Assembly: GCF_014750685.1 (NCBI RefSeq) | Contig: NZ_JAAXGE010000002.1 | Location: forward strand, 372,001 to 436,000 | Reading direction: 5' to 3' | Length of the DNA: 64,000 nucleotides | Source of the DNA: Bacteroides sp. GM023 | GTDB taxonomy: Bacteria; Bacteroidota; Bacteroidia; Bacteroidales; Bacteroidaceae | In this document: positions 26,599-37,200 of the stretch, piece after piece | Layout: each line of letters begins with the position of its first letter | Position numbering within the stretch: the first letter of the stretch is position 1 | The notes under the pieces: generated by a model | The model's input: the letters and a program-made list of their open reading frames with translations, nothing else | What the model was told of the DNA's origin: nothing | Database searches by the model: none | Position numbers and translations under genes: made by a program

Positions 26599-28326
26599 CT
26601 ACCAACCCGGATTATTTGGTTTTAAAGCCGGATTCCGTTGGATTTCCTCACTTGGAATAGGCCATAAATAGTCTCTTTCTGAGAATTTACGTGTAAAACG
26701 GATTTCTCCTGTAAAATCTTTCTCCTGACGATTATTCAGATATTGCATAGCTAGTCCCCACCGTCTCAAATCACTGAAACGATGCCCTTCACCAATCAAC
26801 TCTATGGCACGTTCGTGCATGATACGCTCAAACATCTCTTCCTTATCAGTAACTTGCAACCATGCCGGTCCACTGTTTAATCCAGGCATATTAGTAGATT
26901 GTCTTTTTCTTACTTTATTCAGTTCAACCACAGCCTCATCCAACTGATTATTTTCATTATACGCCTCAGCCAACATAAGCAATACATCGGCCAAACGAAT
27001 AACAGGGAAATTTATAGGAGTATGATTACGATTAGTTATCTCACCTCCCATATCTTCAATGGGAACAAATTTACGGTAAAAATACACGTTCCACCCTTTA
27101 TCAAACTGGATAAACCCGTTAGCGACAGTAGTTCCCGCCGCAATTGCATAAAGTTGTTTCTTCGAACCAGTACCTACGATATAGCCATTATAATAAGAAT
27201 AAGGGACAATCAGCGATTGCATCATTCTAGAATCCCTATTTCTATAAATACTACCCAGCAATGTTGTATCGGGAATCGTTTCCAGCTTTTGCTTTGTAGC
27301 ATTCAACGTCGCCTGAAATGCCTTTTTCTTTATTGCATCATTCTCGTTGTATCCCGGAATGTAATTATTCCAATCAAACTCTTTACCATCCTTCTCTTCA
27401 TACATATCCGCCAATGTCACCGAAGGCAGACAAGTGCCACGGCCTCCTCCATAAGTTCCACGTGTTCCATACAAGGTGGCAAACGGCATGCCATACAAAT
27501 TGTCGGTAGTACCTTTGTTCTGAATAGCAAAAATTGTTTCATAATCTCCGGGAATCGGTCCTGCTGAAGTAAATAAGGTCAAATAATCAGAATATAATTT
27601 ATAGCCATATTGATTAGTTTTATTATACACGATTTCTTCAAAATCTCCAATTGCCTTTTCCCAATTCTTTATATACAAATATACCTTTCCGCGCAAAGCA
27701 TATGCGGCACCTTTAGTCGCCCTGCCATAATCGGCAGCATCCCACTTGAGAGGCAGATTGGCTATGGCCAAAGTAAGATCTTTAATGATGAACTGCCATA
27801 CTTCTTCTCTGGAGTTTCGTGGCAATAACATTTCATTGAATGATTCGGAAACTTCCCAACTCTCATCATAAATAGGGACACCACCAAAAAGATCGGCCAA
27901 ATGAAAATAATACAAAGCTCTCAAAAAATGAGCCTCCCCTAAAACATTATTTTTCACCTTTTCATCAATTGGCATCCCTGACACATTTTTAATCACGGTA
28001 TTGGCACGTTGCACGCCATCATATGTATCTTTCCAATTTTGTACAAGGAAATCATATGCACCGTTGTATGTTCCTTGCTCAACCGGTCCTCCAGGACCAT
28101 GAGCAATATCCGAATAAGTATCAAATAACGGCATATAGCCATAAGCTCCATTACTCTTTAATTGGGCATATACTCCCATTACTCCGGACTTGGCATCGGC
28201 TTCCGTCTTCCAATAGTTACCCTGAGCTACCTTATCATACGGGGCTACATCCAAATCATAGCAGCCACTTAATCCTAATACTATCAAAAGTATTGTAGCA
28301 ATATATCCAGTTGTTTTCATAATCAT
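26599..28326 (-). CDS. SusD/RagB-like surface glycan-binding lipoprotein
   Basis: 575 residues; lipoprotein signal with Cys22 (LGLSGCYD), followed by LDVAPYDK. SusD hallmarks: GEAHFLRALYYFHLADLFGG (about 130-150), RGKVYLYIKNWEKAIGDFEE, and a C-terminal VIRLADVLLMLAEAYNENNQ, then MHERAIELIGEGHRFSDLRR and a final NPGW. Starts 5 bp after the SusC stop. The ATG at 28320 (third codon) is an equally good start. It binds the PUL substrate on the cell surface, presumably a polymer containing uronic acid and rhamnose. Confidence 0.95.
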   Translation of the reverse strand: MIMKTTGYIATILLIVLGLSGCYDLDVAPYDKVAQGNYWKTEADAKSGVMGVYAQLKSNGAYGYMPLFDTYSDIAHGPGGPVEQGTYNGAYDFLVQNWKDTYDGVQRANTVIKNVSGMPIDEKVKNNVLGEAHFLRALYYFHLADLFGGVPIYDESWEVSESFNEMLLPRNSREEVWQFIIKDLTLAIANLPLKWDAADYGRATKGAAYALRGKVYLYIKNWEKAIGDFEEIVYNKTNQYGYKLYSDYLTLFTSAGPIPGDYETIFAIQNKGTTDNLYGMPFATLYGTRGTYGGGRGTCLPSVTLADMYEEKDGKEFDWNNYIPGYNENDAIKKKAFQATLNATKQKLETIPDTTLLGSIYRNRDSRMMQSLIVPYSYYNGYIVGTGSKKQLYAIAAGTTVANGFIQFDKGWNVYFYRKFVPIEDMGGEITNRNHTPINFPVIRLADVLLMLAEAYNENNQLDEAVVELNKVRKRQSTNMPGLNSGPAWLQVTDKEEMFERIMHERAIELIGEGHRFSDLRRWGLAMQYLNNRQEKDFTGEIRFTRKFSERDYLWPIPSEEIQRNPALKPNNPGW

Positions 28327-28331
28327 ATTTT

Positions 28332-31300
28332 TTAAAAGACTACATTTATACCCACAGTTATCTGTTTCATCGTAGGATAAGTTGTCCCATTTATCTCCGG
28401 GTCAATTCCCTTATAAGAAGTAAATGTCAACATATTCTCCAAACTTGTATATACACGTAGTTGTGATATTTCCAGTTTGTGGAGAAGTTTCCTCGGTATC
28501 TTATATCCTAGCTGGACATTTTTTAATCGCAGATATGACTTATTCTGTACCCAGAAATCACTTGGTTGAGTATTTATAGTACTTAAATTAGTCAACAACC
28601 TCGTATATTTGGCATCGGTTCTTCCTTCTCTCCAAGCACCTTCAGCAATTTCTTTATTGATCACACTCCCATAATCAATGCATCCCCTATAAAATTTATC
28701 TTGCCAATATACCTTAATTCCAGCATTTCCCTGAAACAGGCAAGCAAAATCAAATCCATTCCATTCAGCTCCGAATGTGAGCCCATAAGTTAAACGGGGA
28801 GCAAGACCATGGCCTACAGCATATTTATCATTATCATCAATGATTCCATCTCCATTGATATCCTTATACAGGAAATCACCTTTTTGCGGAGTTCCATATG
28901 AGGCAAACGGATTGACACGTTGTCCCGTAGACGGGTCAACCGGAGCATCTTTAATCATCTTCTCAACAAATAGCATATCCTCATCTGTCTGAAGAATCCG
29001 GTCTACCGCCAACACATATTGGACATTTATAGGATATCCTTCCTGAATCATGTTTGTGCCGGAAATAGACCTCTCTTCTCCTTTATAACGAGTTACTTCA
29101 TTGTCTATAAAAGTGAAGTTACCTCCCACAAAATAGTTCACTTTAGCAATTTTATGATTCCATTTCAGGTTCACTTCTACACCTCTATTCCGGACCCTTG
29201 CAGCATTTTGTGTCGGAACAGAAGCATTACCTACCAATAATGGCGCTGGAAGGTCTATAAGAATGTCATGGGTGTCTTTGCTAAAAAGATCAATTGTACC
29301 ATCAAGTCTTGACCCGAAGAGATTAAAATCAAGTCCGATATTAGTTACATATGTCGTTTCCCATGAAACCATCGCATTGGCCAATTGCGTTTGTGCCAGG
29401 CCTGGTATAACTGAATTTCCCAACACATAGTTAGCCTTATTATATACAGACTGATACTCGTAATTATCTACCGCATTATTCCCCAATGCCCCCCATGAGA
29501 GCCGCAATTTCATCATGTTAATCCAGTTGGCGGATTTCATGAAGTTCTCTTCTGACACACGCCACCCTAAAGAGAAAGAAGGAAATGTTCCCCACCTGTG
29601 TTTTTTATGGAAACGAGAAGACCCGTCACGGCGTATATTGCCTTCAAACAGATACTTATCAGCCCACGAAAGGTTTATTCGCCCGAAGTATGAACGCATC
29701 ACCCAGTCCGTTGCCGCTCCGCTCGTTTCAGAGTCACCGGTAGCCCCATTTATCACTGATAAATTATCAGCCAAAAGGTCATAGCGTTTAGCTTCAAACC
29801 ATTTTACATTATCTTTCTCTTGACTGGCACCCACCAATATGCCCACATCGAGTTTATTAAATAATGTCTTTTGATAACGTGCCACTACATCAGCTACATG
29901 ATGTGTATTTGTCCAGTTCTTATTCCTCACATACGTTCTGCCGGCAGCCAACTGTGTTATCGTATTGGCCTGAAAGCTCCAACGGTCGACATAAGCGGGA
30001 GTCTCTTCTTCTTGTGTATTATTACGGCGGTACGTATATGAAGCTTCTATATTTAAGCCTTTGAAAACTTTTATATTTCCCCAAAACCGGGAAGTGATAT
30101 TATTAACCTCTATATTTCCCTGATACATATTTAAATGATAAAGAGGACTCTGTACCTGCTGATTCTCCTCCGGATTCTCAACAGCTCCATACCTACCGTC
30201 AGGGTGACGATAAACGATACCGGGATTAGCTATCGTACTAAATAGTGAACTCATATATTTAGACCCCATCTCCGCATCTGATTTAAGCCCGCTGATATTC
30301 ATGCCTAACGTTATCCAAGGTTTCAGTTCGGCGTTCACATTAAGCCGGGCAGAAAATCTTTCATAAGCCGAATTCTCCACAATACCCGGATTATTCAGAT
30401 AAGCAACAGAACCAAAAGCTTTAAGTTTTTGGTTTCCAACCGAAAACGATAAATTATGGTTAGTAGATACTCCGGTTGAAAATATCTCATCTGCCCAATT
30501 TGTGTTTGGATACAGATAAGGCTCATTAGGATGTACCCTCCATTCCGCTATTTTTCTCTCTGAATATACAGGCGTTGCCGTAGGGTCAATATTATAAGCC
30601 GCCTCGTTATAATATTCCATATAATCTGCGTAATTATTCACTGTCTTAATAGTATTGGAAGGTTTCTGAAAAGAAACATACCCATTATAAGAAATAGATG
30701 CCTTACCCTCCGAACCTTTTTTAGTCGTTATAAGAATAACCCCATTCGCAGCCCTTGAACCATAAATAGCCGAAGAAGATGCATCCTTTAAAACAGAAAC
30801 AGATTCTACATCCTGCGGGTTGACTTCATTGATATTCCCTTCCGCTCCGTCAATGATAACAAGTGGAGAAGAATTGTTCAGTGTTCCCTGCCCCCTGACC
30901 AGTAAGGTAGCCCCATCATTATTCGGACGTGCCGATCCCTGATTCACATATAATCCCGAGCTTAATCCGGCCAGACCTGTAGACAGGCTCGTCATCGGCC
31001 TACTTTCCGCCTGCTCCGTCAGATTTACAGTAGACACCGAACCGGTCAGGTTTACTTTCTTTTGGGTGGCATATCCTACTACCACAACTTCTTCCAGTGT
31101 TTTTCCATCTTCGGTTAAAGTGATCGTAGCTCCATTTGCCTTGGAAGCAACCCTTTCCTCAGAAGCGTATCCCATATAAGAAAAGACTAGTATATCTTTT
31201 GCCTGAACCTTTATGGAGAACCGCCCGTCTATATTGGTAATAGTTCCTGTTGTCTTGCCTTTCACCTGAACAGTGGCTCCAATCATAGGCTCATTATTCG

Positions 31301-31424
31301 CATCCACAACCATCCCATTTATATTCAGCGGTTCCTGTGCCCGGATACTATCTATCGGTATCATTAGCATGAATATAAACATATACAATGAATATATTCC
31401 TTTAGTGATGTTTCTCTGTTTCAT
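28332..31424 (-). CDS. SusC/RagA-like TonB-dependent outer-membrane transporter
   Basis: 1030 residues. Signal peptide ends near RAQEP (residue 30). The carboxypeptidase-regulatory-like domain covers about 34-107, then EEVVVVGYATQKK (111-123), a plug with AIYGSRAANGVILITTKKGS, and the barrel ending GINVVF. It imports oligosaccharides released by the surface lyases. Its ATG lies 24 bp after the first lyase gene and its stop 5 bp before SusD. It carries the same DINGDGIIDDNDK insert seen in other SusC proteins here. Nothing in it identifies the substrate. Confidence 0.96.
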   Translation of the reverse strand: MKQRNITKGIYSLYMFIFMLMIPIDSIRAQEPLNINGMVVDANNEPMIGATVQVKGKTTGTITNIDGRFSIKVQAKDILVFSYMGYASEERVASKANGATITLTEDGKTLEEVVVVGYATQKKVNLTGSVSTVNLTEQAESRPMTSLSTGLAGLSSGLYVNQGSARPNNDGATLLVRGQGTLNNSSPLVIIDGAEGNINEVNPQDVESVSVLKDASSSAIYGSRAANGVILITTKKGSEGKASISYNGYVSFQKPSNTIKTVNNYADYMEYYNEAAYNIDPTATPVYSERKIAEWRVHPNEPYLYPNTNWADEIFSTGVSTNHNLSFSVGNQKLKAFGSVAYLNNPGIVENSAYERFSARLNVNAELKPWITLGMNISGLKSDAEMGSKYMSSLFSTIANPGIVYRHPDGRYGAVENPEENQQVQSPLYHLNMYQGNIEVNNITSRFWGNIKVFKGLNIEASYTYRRNNTQEEETPAYVDRWSFQANTITQLAAGRTYVRNKNWTNTHHVADVVARYQKTLFNKLDVGILVGASQEKDNVKWFEAKRYDLLADNLSVINGATGDSETSGAATDWVMRSYFGRINLSWADKYLFEGNIRRDGSSRFHKKHRWGTFPSFSLGWRVSEENFMKSANWINMMKLRLSWGALGNNAVDNYEYQSVYNKANYVLGNSVIPGLAQTQLANAMVSWETTYVTNIGLDFNLFGSRLDGTIDLFSKDTHDILIDLPAPLLVGNASVPTQNAARVRNRGVEVNLKWNHKIAKVNYFVGGNFTFIDNEVTRYKGEERSISGTNMIQEGYPINVQYVLAVDRILQTDEDMLFVEKMIKDAPVDPSTGQRVNPFASYGTPQKGDFLYKDINGDGIIDDNDKYAVGHGLAPRLTYGLTFGAEWNGFDFACLFQGNAGIKVYWQDKFYRGCIDYGSVINKEIAEGAWREGRTDAKYTRLLTNLSTINTQPSDFWVQNKSYLRLKNVQLGYKIPRKLLHKLEISQLRVYTSLENMLTFTSYKGIDPEINGTTYPTMKQITVGINVVF

Positions 31425-31448
31425 AGATATTAATTATTAAAGATTAAT

Positions 31449-32699
31449 TTATTCAATACAACGTCCGTGAGTGAGAACTACCGGGCCTAATAAATGTAAA
31501 TTATGAGCAGTCCGATCATTAGTACGCAAAACCTCATTAAAGATTTTCTCTTCCGGATAACGCGCGTGACCAACTTCCCAAAGAGTGAATACTGCCTGGT
31601 CATTATGGTTAATCCAGGAGTCTTCGCCAGAATAAAATCCTCCTTTCACAGAAGCATCTTTGGTTATATAAAAATCAGCATAAAAGATCAAAGGCAGCTT
31701 AATATTTTCACCGGAAGGTGCTACATAACCATAAAGATCCACTCCATTCAGTCTTGCCATCTCTGCAGCTATCATCAACAGATTGGTCGATAGTCCCACA
31801 TATTGCAAAGCCCTGTTAGGTTTCGTAGTATATCCGTGATGAGTCAACACAAAATGTCTGTACCTGTCCATAATTTCTCCATCCTGTGTAGGCCATTCAC
31901 CGGGTTCGCCGGAATAAGGTGGTTGCCCTTTCATCAAAATCATACCTTCAATTACATCCTTTATATTACGTGAATTTGTTTCCCCATTATAAGCATAGTT
32001 TACCAGTTCATCGTCCTGAAGAATGATACCAATAGACATCAAACCTACAACCTCTGCCACAATATGATTCTGATAGTACTGTTGCCCGAAATAATCATTA
32101 GCTGCCCATCGTCTGGCTCCCTCTTTGACGTGAGGAAGCAATACATTGAGCCAGTCTTTAAATTGCTTTTGCCTACTCTCCTCAATAAGATTATCCGCAC
32201 AAAGTAAATCATAGGCATAAAGGAACGCAAATACACCACGTGAAACCAACATTCCGGTATTAGGATAGAATTTATTCGGATCGAAATAAGTGCCCGGAGC
32301 ATTTTTAGGAGAAGACCATTCATTGATTATTTCAATAGCTTTACGTGCATAGCGTTTATCTTTAGTAATCTGATAGCCTATTGCCAAATCTCTTGCAGCC
32401 GACCCATCACGTATGGCGGCTTTATAGAAAGACATACTGGCATCCCCCCGATATACATTCGGTTTCCATTTCTCATCTGCATAACCGTCTATCTCACTTT
32501 TCAGTTTTTCCCAAGCTGTTTTCCAAGGCTCAATACCCGAAAGAGCATTTCCCCGCATCAACTCAATATCCGCACTCGACAGAATCAGGCGGGGATGTTC
32601 CGCTTTAATTCTAACCGATTGGTTCTGCGAAAGTGACTTCCCTGCGATGAGAACCATCAAAAACAGTAACAATGATACCTTCATCAACTTGTTTTTCAT
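31449..32699 (-). CDS. Alginate-lyase-like (PL38-like) secreted polysaccharide lyase
   Basis: 416 residues with a plain signal peptide (cleavage near SLSQN, residue 25), so periplasmic. The mature protein starts with KAEHPRLILSSADIELMRG and is a toroid-fold lyase throughout: NDYFGQQYYQNHIVAEVVG (201-219) and GEIMDRYRH (274-282) carry the residues shared with its paralog at 24737. A close relative, from memory, is BoPL38, an alginate lyase of B. ovatus. No extra domains. With a surface-anchored paralog in the same operon, the division of labour may be endo-cleavage outside and further lysis in the periplasm. The rhamnose gene nearby argues for a mixed uronate/rhamnose polymer rather than pure alginate. 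Confidence 0.82.
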   Translation of the reverse strand: MKNKLMKVSLLLFLMVLIAGKSLSQNQSVRIKAEHPRLILSSADIELMRGNALSGIEPWKTAWEKLKSEIDGYADEKWKPNVYRGDASMSFYKAAIRDGSAARDLAIGYQITKDKRYARKAIEIINEWSSPKNAPGTYFDPNKFYPNTGMLVSRGVFAFLYAYDLLCADNLIEESRQKQFKDWLNVLLPHVKEGARRWAANDYFGQQYYQNHIVAEVVGLMSIGIILQDDELVNYAYNGETNSRNIKDVIEGMILMKGQPPYSGEPGEWPTQDGEIMDRYRHFVLTHHGYTTKPNRALQYVGLSTNLLMIAAEMARLNGVDLYGYVAPSGENIKLPLIFYADFYITKDASVKGGFYSGEDSWINHNDQAVFTLWEVGHARYPEEKIFNEVLRTNDRTAHNLHLLGPVVLTHGRCIE

Positions 32700-32724
32700 A
32701 TAGTAATGATTTTAGTTAGTAACT

Positions 32725-33924
32725 CTATTCTTTCAAATGCATGGCTCTATACCTCATTAATGCTTCTACAAAATAATAATCTGCATATGTCAGAGGTACA
32801 TCCACTTCGCTATTCTGTGGTAAAAAGCCTACGCTGTGTTTAAGTATGAAATTACAGTTTTCTCCCGGCTTTGCCAGATACTCGTCCGAAACTAATGTTC
32901 TAAGTTGCGTTTCAGCAACAGCGATATATTCTTGTCCGGTTACCTTGTCTACATAACCTGACAGTTCCAATAAAGCAGAAGCCATAATGGCAGCAGCTGA
33001 AGCATCTCTCAAGGCATTCGGTACTTTTGGATCGTCAAAGTCCCAATAAGGAATCTTGTCCTGAGGCATCTTCGGATGATTAAGAAGAAAGCCGGCAATA
33101 TGCTTTGCCTGTTCCAGATAACGTGGTTGTTTCGTTTCCCGATACATCATAGTATACCCATACAATGCCCAGGACTGGCCCCTACTCCATACTGATTCGT
33201 CACTATACCCTTGCCATGTACATTTCTGAAGCGCATTGCCGCTGATTGTATCATAATTCACCACGTGATAACAGCTATAATCCGGTCTGAAATGATTCTC
33301 CATTGTTTTGTCAGCATGAGAAATTGCTATATCATAGAAACGTTTATCACCCGAGAACTCCGTTGCCCGACAAAGTAATTCAAGATTCATCATATTGTCA
33401 ATGATTACAGGAAACTGCCAATGCAAAGTGCCCGGATGACTCCATGAACGTGTGCATCCTACAGCAGAACGGTAACGTGTAGATAATGATCGGGCTGTAG
33501 TAGTGATTATATCCCGGCAGGAAGTATCGCCCAATAGCCGGTATTTATTTCCGAAAGAACAGTTTATCATAAAACCGACATCATGGTTGTCTTTATTATA
33601 CTTCTGAATCTCAACTCTATCACTCATCCTGGAAGCCATCTCCCTAAGCTGCTCATCTCCGGTATATTCATACAAATACCAAAGAGTTCCGGGATAAAAG
33701 CCACTCGTCCAGAAATAAGAATCCGAGGTTTCAAGCCCACCATTCTTATCTACCGAACGGGGTAACATCTCCGGAATAGAATCCATGACAGAGTACATAT
33801 ACTTATATTGTTCTACCGCCCGGTTCAAGGCATAATCGACCATGTGTTCCATAGAAGGTTCCAGGGATTTCGTACATCCTGATACCATCAATGAGAGCAG
33901 ACATATCGCCACATAATTTTTCAT
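32725..33924 (-). CDS. GH88 unsaturated glucuronyl hydrolase, lipoprotein
   Basis: 399 residues; lipoprotein signal with Cys17 (LMVSGCTK). The alpha/alpha toroid of GH88 is clear: SYFWTSGFYPGTLWYLYEYT (69-88), NHDVGFMINCSFG (113-125) with Asp115, IIDNMMNLELL (174-184) with Asp176, and DESVWSRGQSWALYGYTMMY (242-261). Asp115 and Asp176 match the catalytic and assisting Asp pair of the family. These enzymes hydrate the double bond of 4,5-unsaturated uronic acids made by lyases and so release the terminal sugar. It is the first gene of the operon and divergent from the HTCS at 34255. Confidence 0.93.
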   Translation of the reverse strand: MKNYVAICLLSLMVSGCTKSLEPSMEHMVDYALNRAVEQYKYMYSVMDSIPEMLPRSVDKNGGLETSDSYFWTSGFYPGTLWYLYEYTGDEQLREMASRMSDRVEIQKYNKDNHDVGFMINCSFGNKYRLLGDTSCRDIITTTARSLSTRYRSAVGCTRSWSHPGTLHWQFPVIIDNMMNLELLCRATEFSGDKRFYDIAISHADKTMENHFRPDYSCYHVVNYDTISGNALQKCTWQGYSDESVWSRGQSWALYGYTMMYRETKQPRYLEQAKHIAGFLLNHPKMPQDKIPYWDFDDPKVPNALRDASAAAIMASALLELSGYVDKVTGQEYIAVAETQLRTLVSDEYLAKPGENCNFILKHSVGFLPQNSEVDVPLTYADYYFVEALMRYRAMHLKE

Positions 33925-34254
33925 ATTTTCTTTGCTTATAATTTGAGATATATTAAAAATTTAAAGATCCATCCAAAGGTTTTCTCCCGACAGCAAGAGC
34001 AAAAGTAGGAGATTACGGGAAGCAGCATTGGATAAAAAAGTACCAAAGGTTCTATAATTTTGTTCATATCCCTATTACAAACCGTTTTTTGTTTCATTAT
34101 CTCAAAAAATAACGATACATTTGTGATTATCGAACCTGCTAAGATATAAGATATATAATAATAGTCCCCCATTATATGAATCCCTAAGATTAATACCCAA
34201 ACTAAATATAGGAAGTTCCGAAAACAATAGAAACTTAATTAACGCTTTTAATAT
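33925..34254. promoter_or_regulatory. Divergent promoter region between the lyase PUL and its HTCS
   Basis: 330 bp without a gene. Minus strand: -7 box TACTTTTG (34007-34000), 76 bp upstream of the GH88 start and lacking a -33 box, as expected if the HTCS must activate it. Plus strand: -7 box TACATTTG (34116-34123) with TTTC at 34092-34095, 20 bp upstream, for the HTCS. The region between the two boxes should hold the HTCS binding site, but no repeated element could be recognised. Confidence 0.6.
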
Positions 34255-37200
34255 ATGCCTGAACATAACAGACTAATCGCTATTATATTTATGCTGGTTT
34301 CATGCATCTCATCCATCGCTGGATTCGAGACCGCAAACTTCCAGCATCTATCACTCAATTCCATGTTTCCCCAGATTACGATCAACGGACTTTATCAGGA
34401 CGAATCCGGCATCTTATGGATTGGAACTAAAGACGGTGTGAAGAAGTATAATGGAAATTATATCGAATCTGTCAACTTCATGGGAATAAACAACTGGATA
34501 CAATCCAACCTTGTTCCGACAATCTGTGGAGACAAGAAAGGACACTTATATGTCAATACGGATTACAGCATCATTGAATATGACCTGATAAAAGAGGAAA
34601 GCCGCATCATATTCAGCCAGCCAAACACACAGATATTGCCGTCCATCGCCTTCAATTATGGTATCAACTCATTATGGATCGGTTTATTGGATAGCGTCTA
34701 TAATTATAAGGAGGGTATATGCCAGTCCAGATATAAAATTGACGGTAGCCACCTAAGCATTTCATCACTGAAAGAAGCGTCCGGCAAACTATTATATATT
34801 GGCACCAAACATGACGGGGTATTTACCATCGACCCATCGGGCAGGCAACAGAAAGTACTGACTACCCGCAGTGAAATTATATCGATAAACGAAGATAGCC
34901 GGAACAACATCTGGGTGAGCACCCTGAATGAAGGATTATTCAAACTAACCTCATCGGGCGACGTTATCCAATATACGGAACCTACCTTAGCCAGCAATTA
35001 TGTAAGAACGGTATGTGAAGACAACAACGGAAACATCTGGATAGGAACCATGTTGGGATTGAATGTCATCAACCCGCAAACAGGTGATATCAGTTTTTAT
35101 GGTCTGGAAAAAGAGGGTAGTGCGGGACTAAGCAACCTCTCTGTCTGGATTATCATGAAAGACGATCAAGGTACAATGTGGTTCGGTACCTACTATGGAG
35201 GACTGGACTACTATAATCCGCATACGGACATCTTTGAATATAATAATCTGAAACTGGGACACGCCGGTATCGGTCCCGTAATCAGTAAAATTATAGAAGA
35301 CAAGACTGGACGGCTATGGATCAGTACAGAAGGAGACGGGTTGGTATCCTACCTACCCGAAACAAATTCATATACATACTATACAAAAGAAAACAATACA
35401 ATATCTCACAACAATATTAAGACCTTATATTATGATGATACAGCCAGTACAGTATGGATCGGGACTCATCTTGGCGGACTTTGCAGTTACTCGATTGACG
35501 AAAAAGAATTCAAGCATTTCATTATCGACCCATCCGACCATACGAAACGGTCGGAAATCGTTCAGGCTATCATCCGTCATAAAGATATCTTATATCTGGG
35601 TACGCTTTCGGGGGTATATTATATGAACCTGGAAGATGGCAGCATTCAAAAGCTACACCTTCTCGACAAATACATCTATGCTGTAAACTCATTGATGATA
35701 GACAAGCAGGACAACTTGTGGATTGGAGGGAATAACCTGTGCTATTACAGTATCAAACAGAATTATGTACGCAGCCTTGACAAATATCTTGCTAAAATCA
35801 CCGCTTCTTCTAAGAATACCATTACGTCCCTTATTCAGGATAATAGCAATCGTATCATAGCCACCACATTAGGTGCAGGTATTCTTATTTATCATCCTAC
35901 TCAAGATAGGCTCGAACAGATAAACAGCAAGAACAGTAATCTCGACAGTGATTATCTAAGTGCCGTTTATCCTCTGTCCGCTCATCAGCTTTTGGTCACT
36001 AGCGCAAACGGCTTATCCCATATCGATCTCAAAACAAAAAGAAGCTATAATTATAAGTCACAAAACAAGTTCGTCTTACCGTCAATGATTCCGGGTGACA
36101 TAATGAAAAGCAGCGATAGCCGTATCATCATGGGAGGAATAAACGGCCTTGCCATGATTTCTGAAAAGAATTTGTTTCCGGAAAGTCTACCCACTAAAAT
36201 GTTCTTTTCCAAACTATTCGTTAATAACAAAGAAGTGTCGGCAAATGATTCTTCCCGGATATTACCCTGTTCTCTTTTTGCAACAGACCGCATCAGATTG
36301 AAACATCATGAGAATAATATATCTGTCGAAATCGGAACCAACGACTTCGTAAATCTCGGACAATCCAGATATCAATATAAACTGGATGGGTATAACAATA
36401 GCTGGATTGAATTTCATCCCCAAAGATCAATCAACTACATGAACTTACCTTATGGAGACTATAAGTTAAAAGTAAGAAACATTTCCTTTAAAGATGAAGC
36501 CGAACTCAATGAAATCAGTCTGGGAATCACAATTATCCCTCCTATTTATGCCACCTGGTACGCTTATCTATTATATACGTTGCTAATATTAGCCATCATT
36601 ATCAGCATTGCCTATTTCTACCGTTCCAAGTTATTGTTAAGAAATTCACTGGAACTTGAAAGACGGGATAAACTGCAAAAAGATGCAATAAATGATTCCA
36701 AAATGCGTTTCCTCGGAAATATATCACATGAGTTGAAAACACCGATCGCATTAATATCCGGACAACTGGAACTTATTCTTATGTCAAATTATTCAATGCC
36801 TACTATCCAGAACAGCTTGCGTGAGGTACATAACAGGGCTGCCAAAATGGGTACTTTAATCAATGAACTACTCGACTTCTTGAAATACAACAAAGAAAAT
36901 TTCATGTTACGAATCAAACAGCAAGATATCGTTTTATTCACACAGGAAATATATGATTCTTTCGTCAGTTATGCCGAACTAAAGAATATCCATTTCAATT
37001 TTGTGTTCGACCAGAAGAGCCAAAACGCATGGTTTGACGAAGTCCAGCTACAAAAAGTATTCAACAACATACTGTCAAATGCCTTCAAGTTTACTCCAGA
37101 GAATGGGATAGTCGAGATAAAAATAACCTCGTCCGGTTCTTCTGTAATCATAACTTTCACTGATTCCGGCATCGGAATCCCTAAGGATATGACCGGGCGA

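Noticed and set aside
24737..32699. A pure alginate PUL
   Set aside because: PL38-like lyases alone would allow it, but no PL6 or PL17 and no mannuronate/guluronate reductase genes are present, and rhaM lies inside the operon.
33936..34172. 78-residue hydrophobic minus-strand frame between GH88 and the HTCS
   Set aside because: It covers both divergent promoter boxes, has no family resemblance and is explained by AT-rich control DNA.
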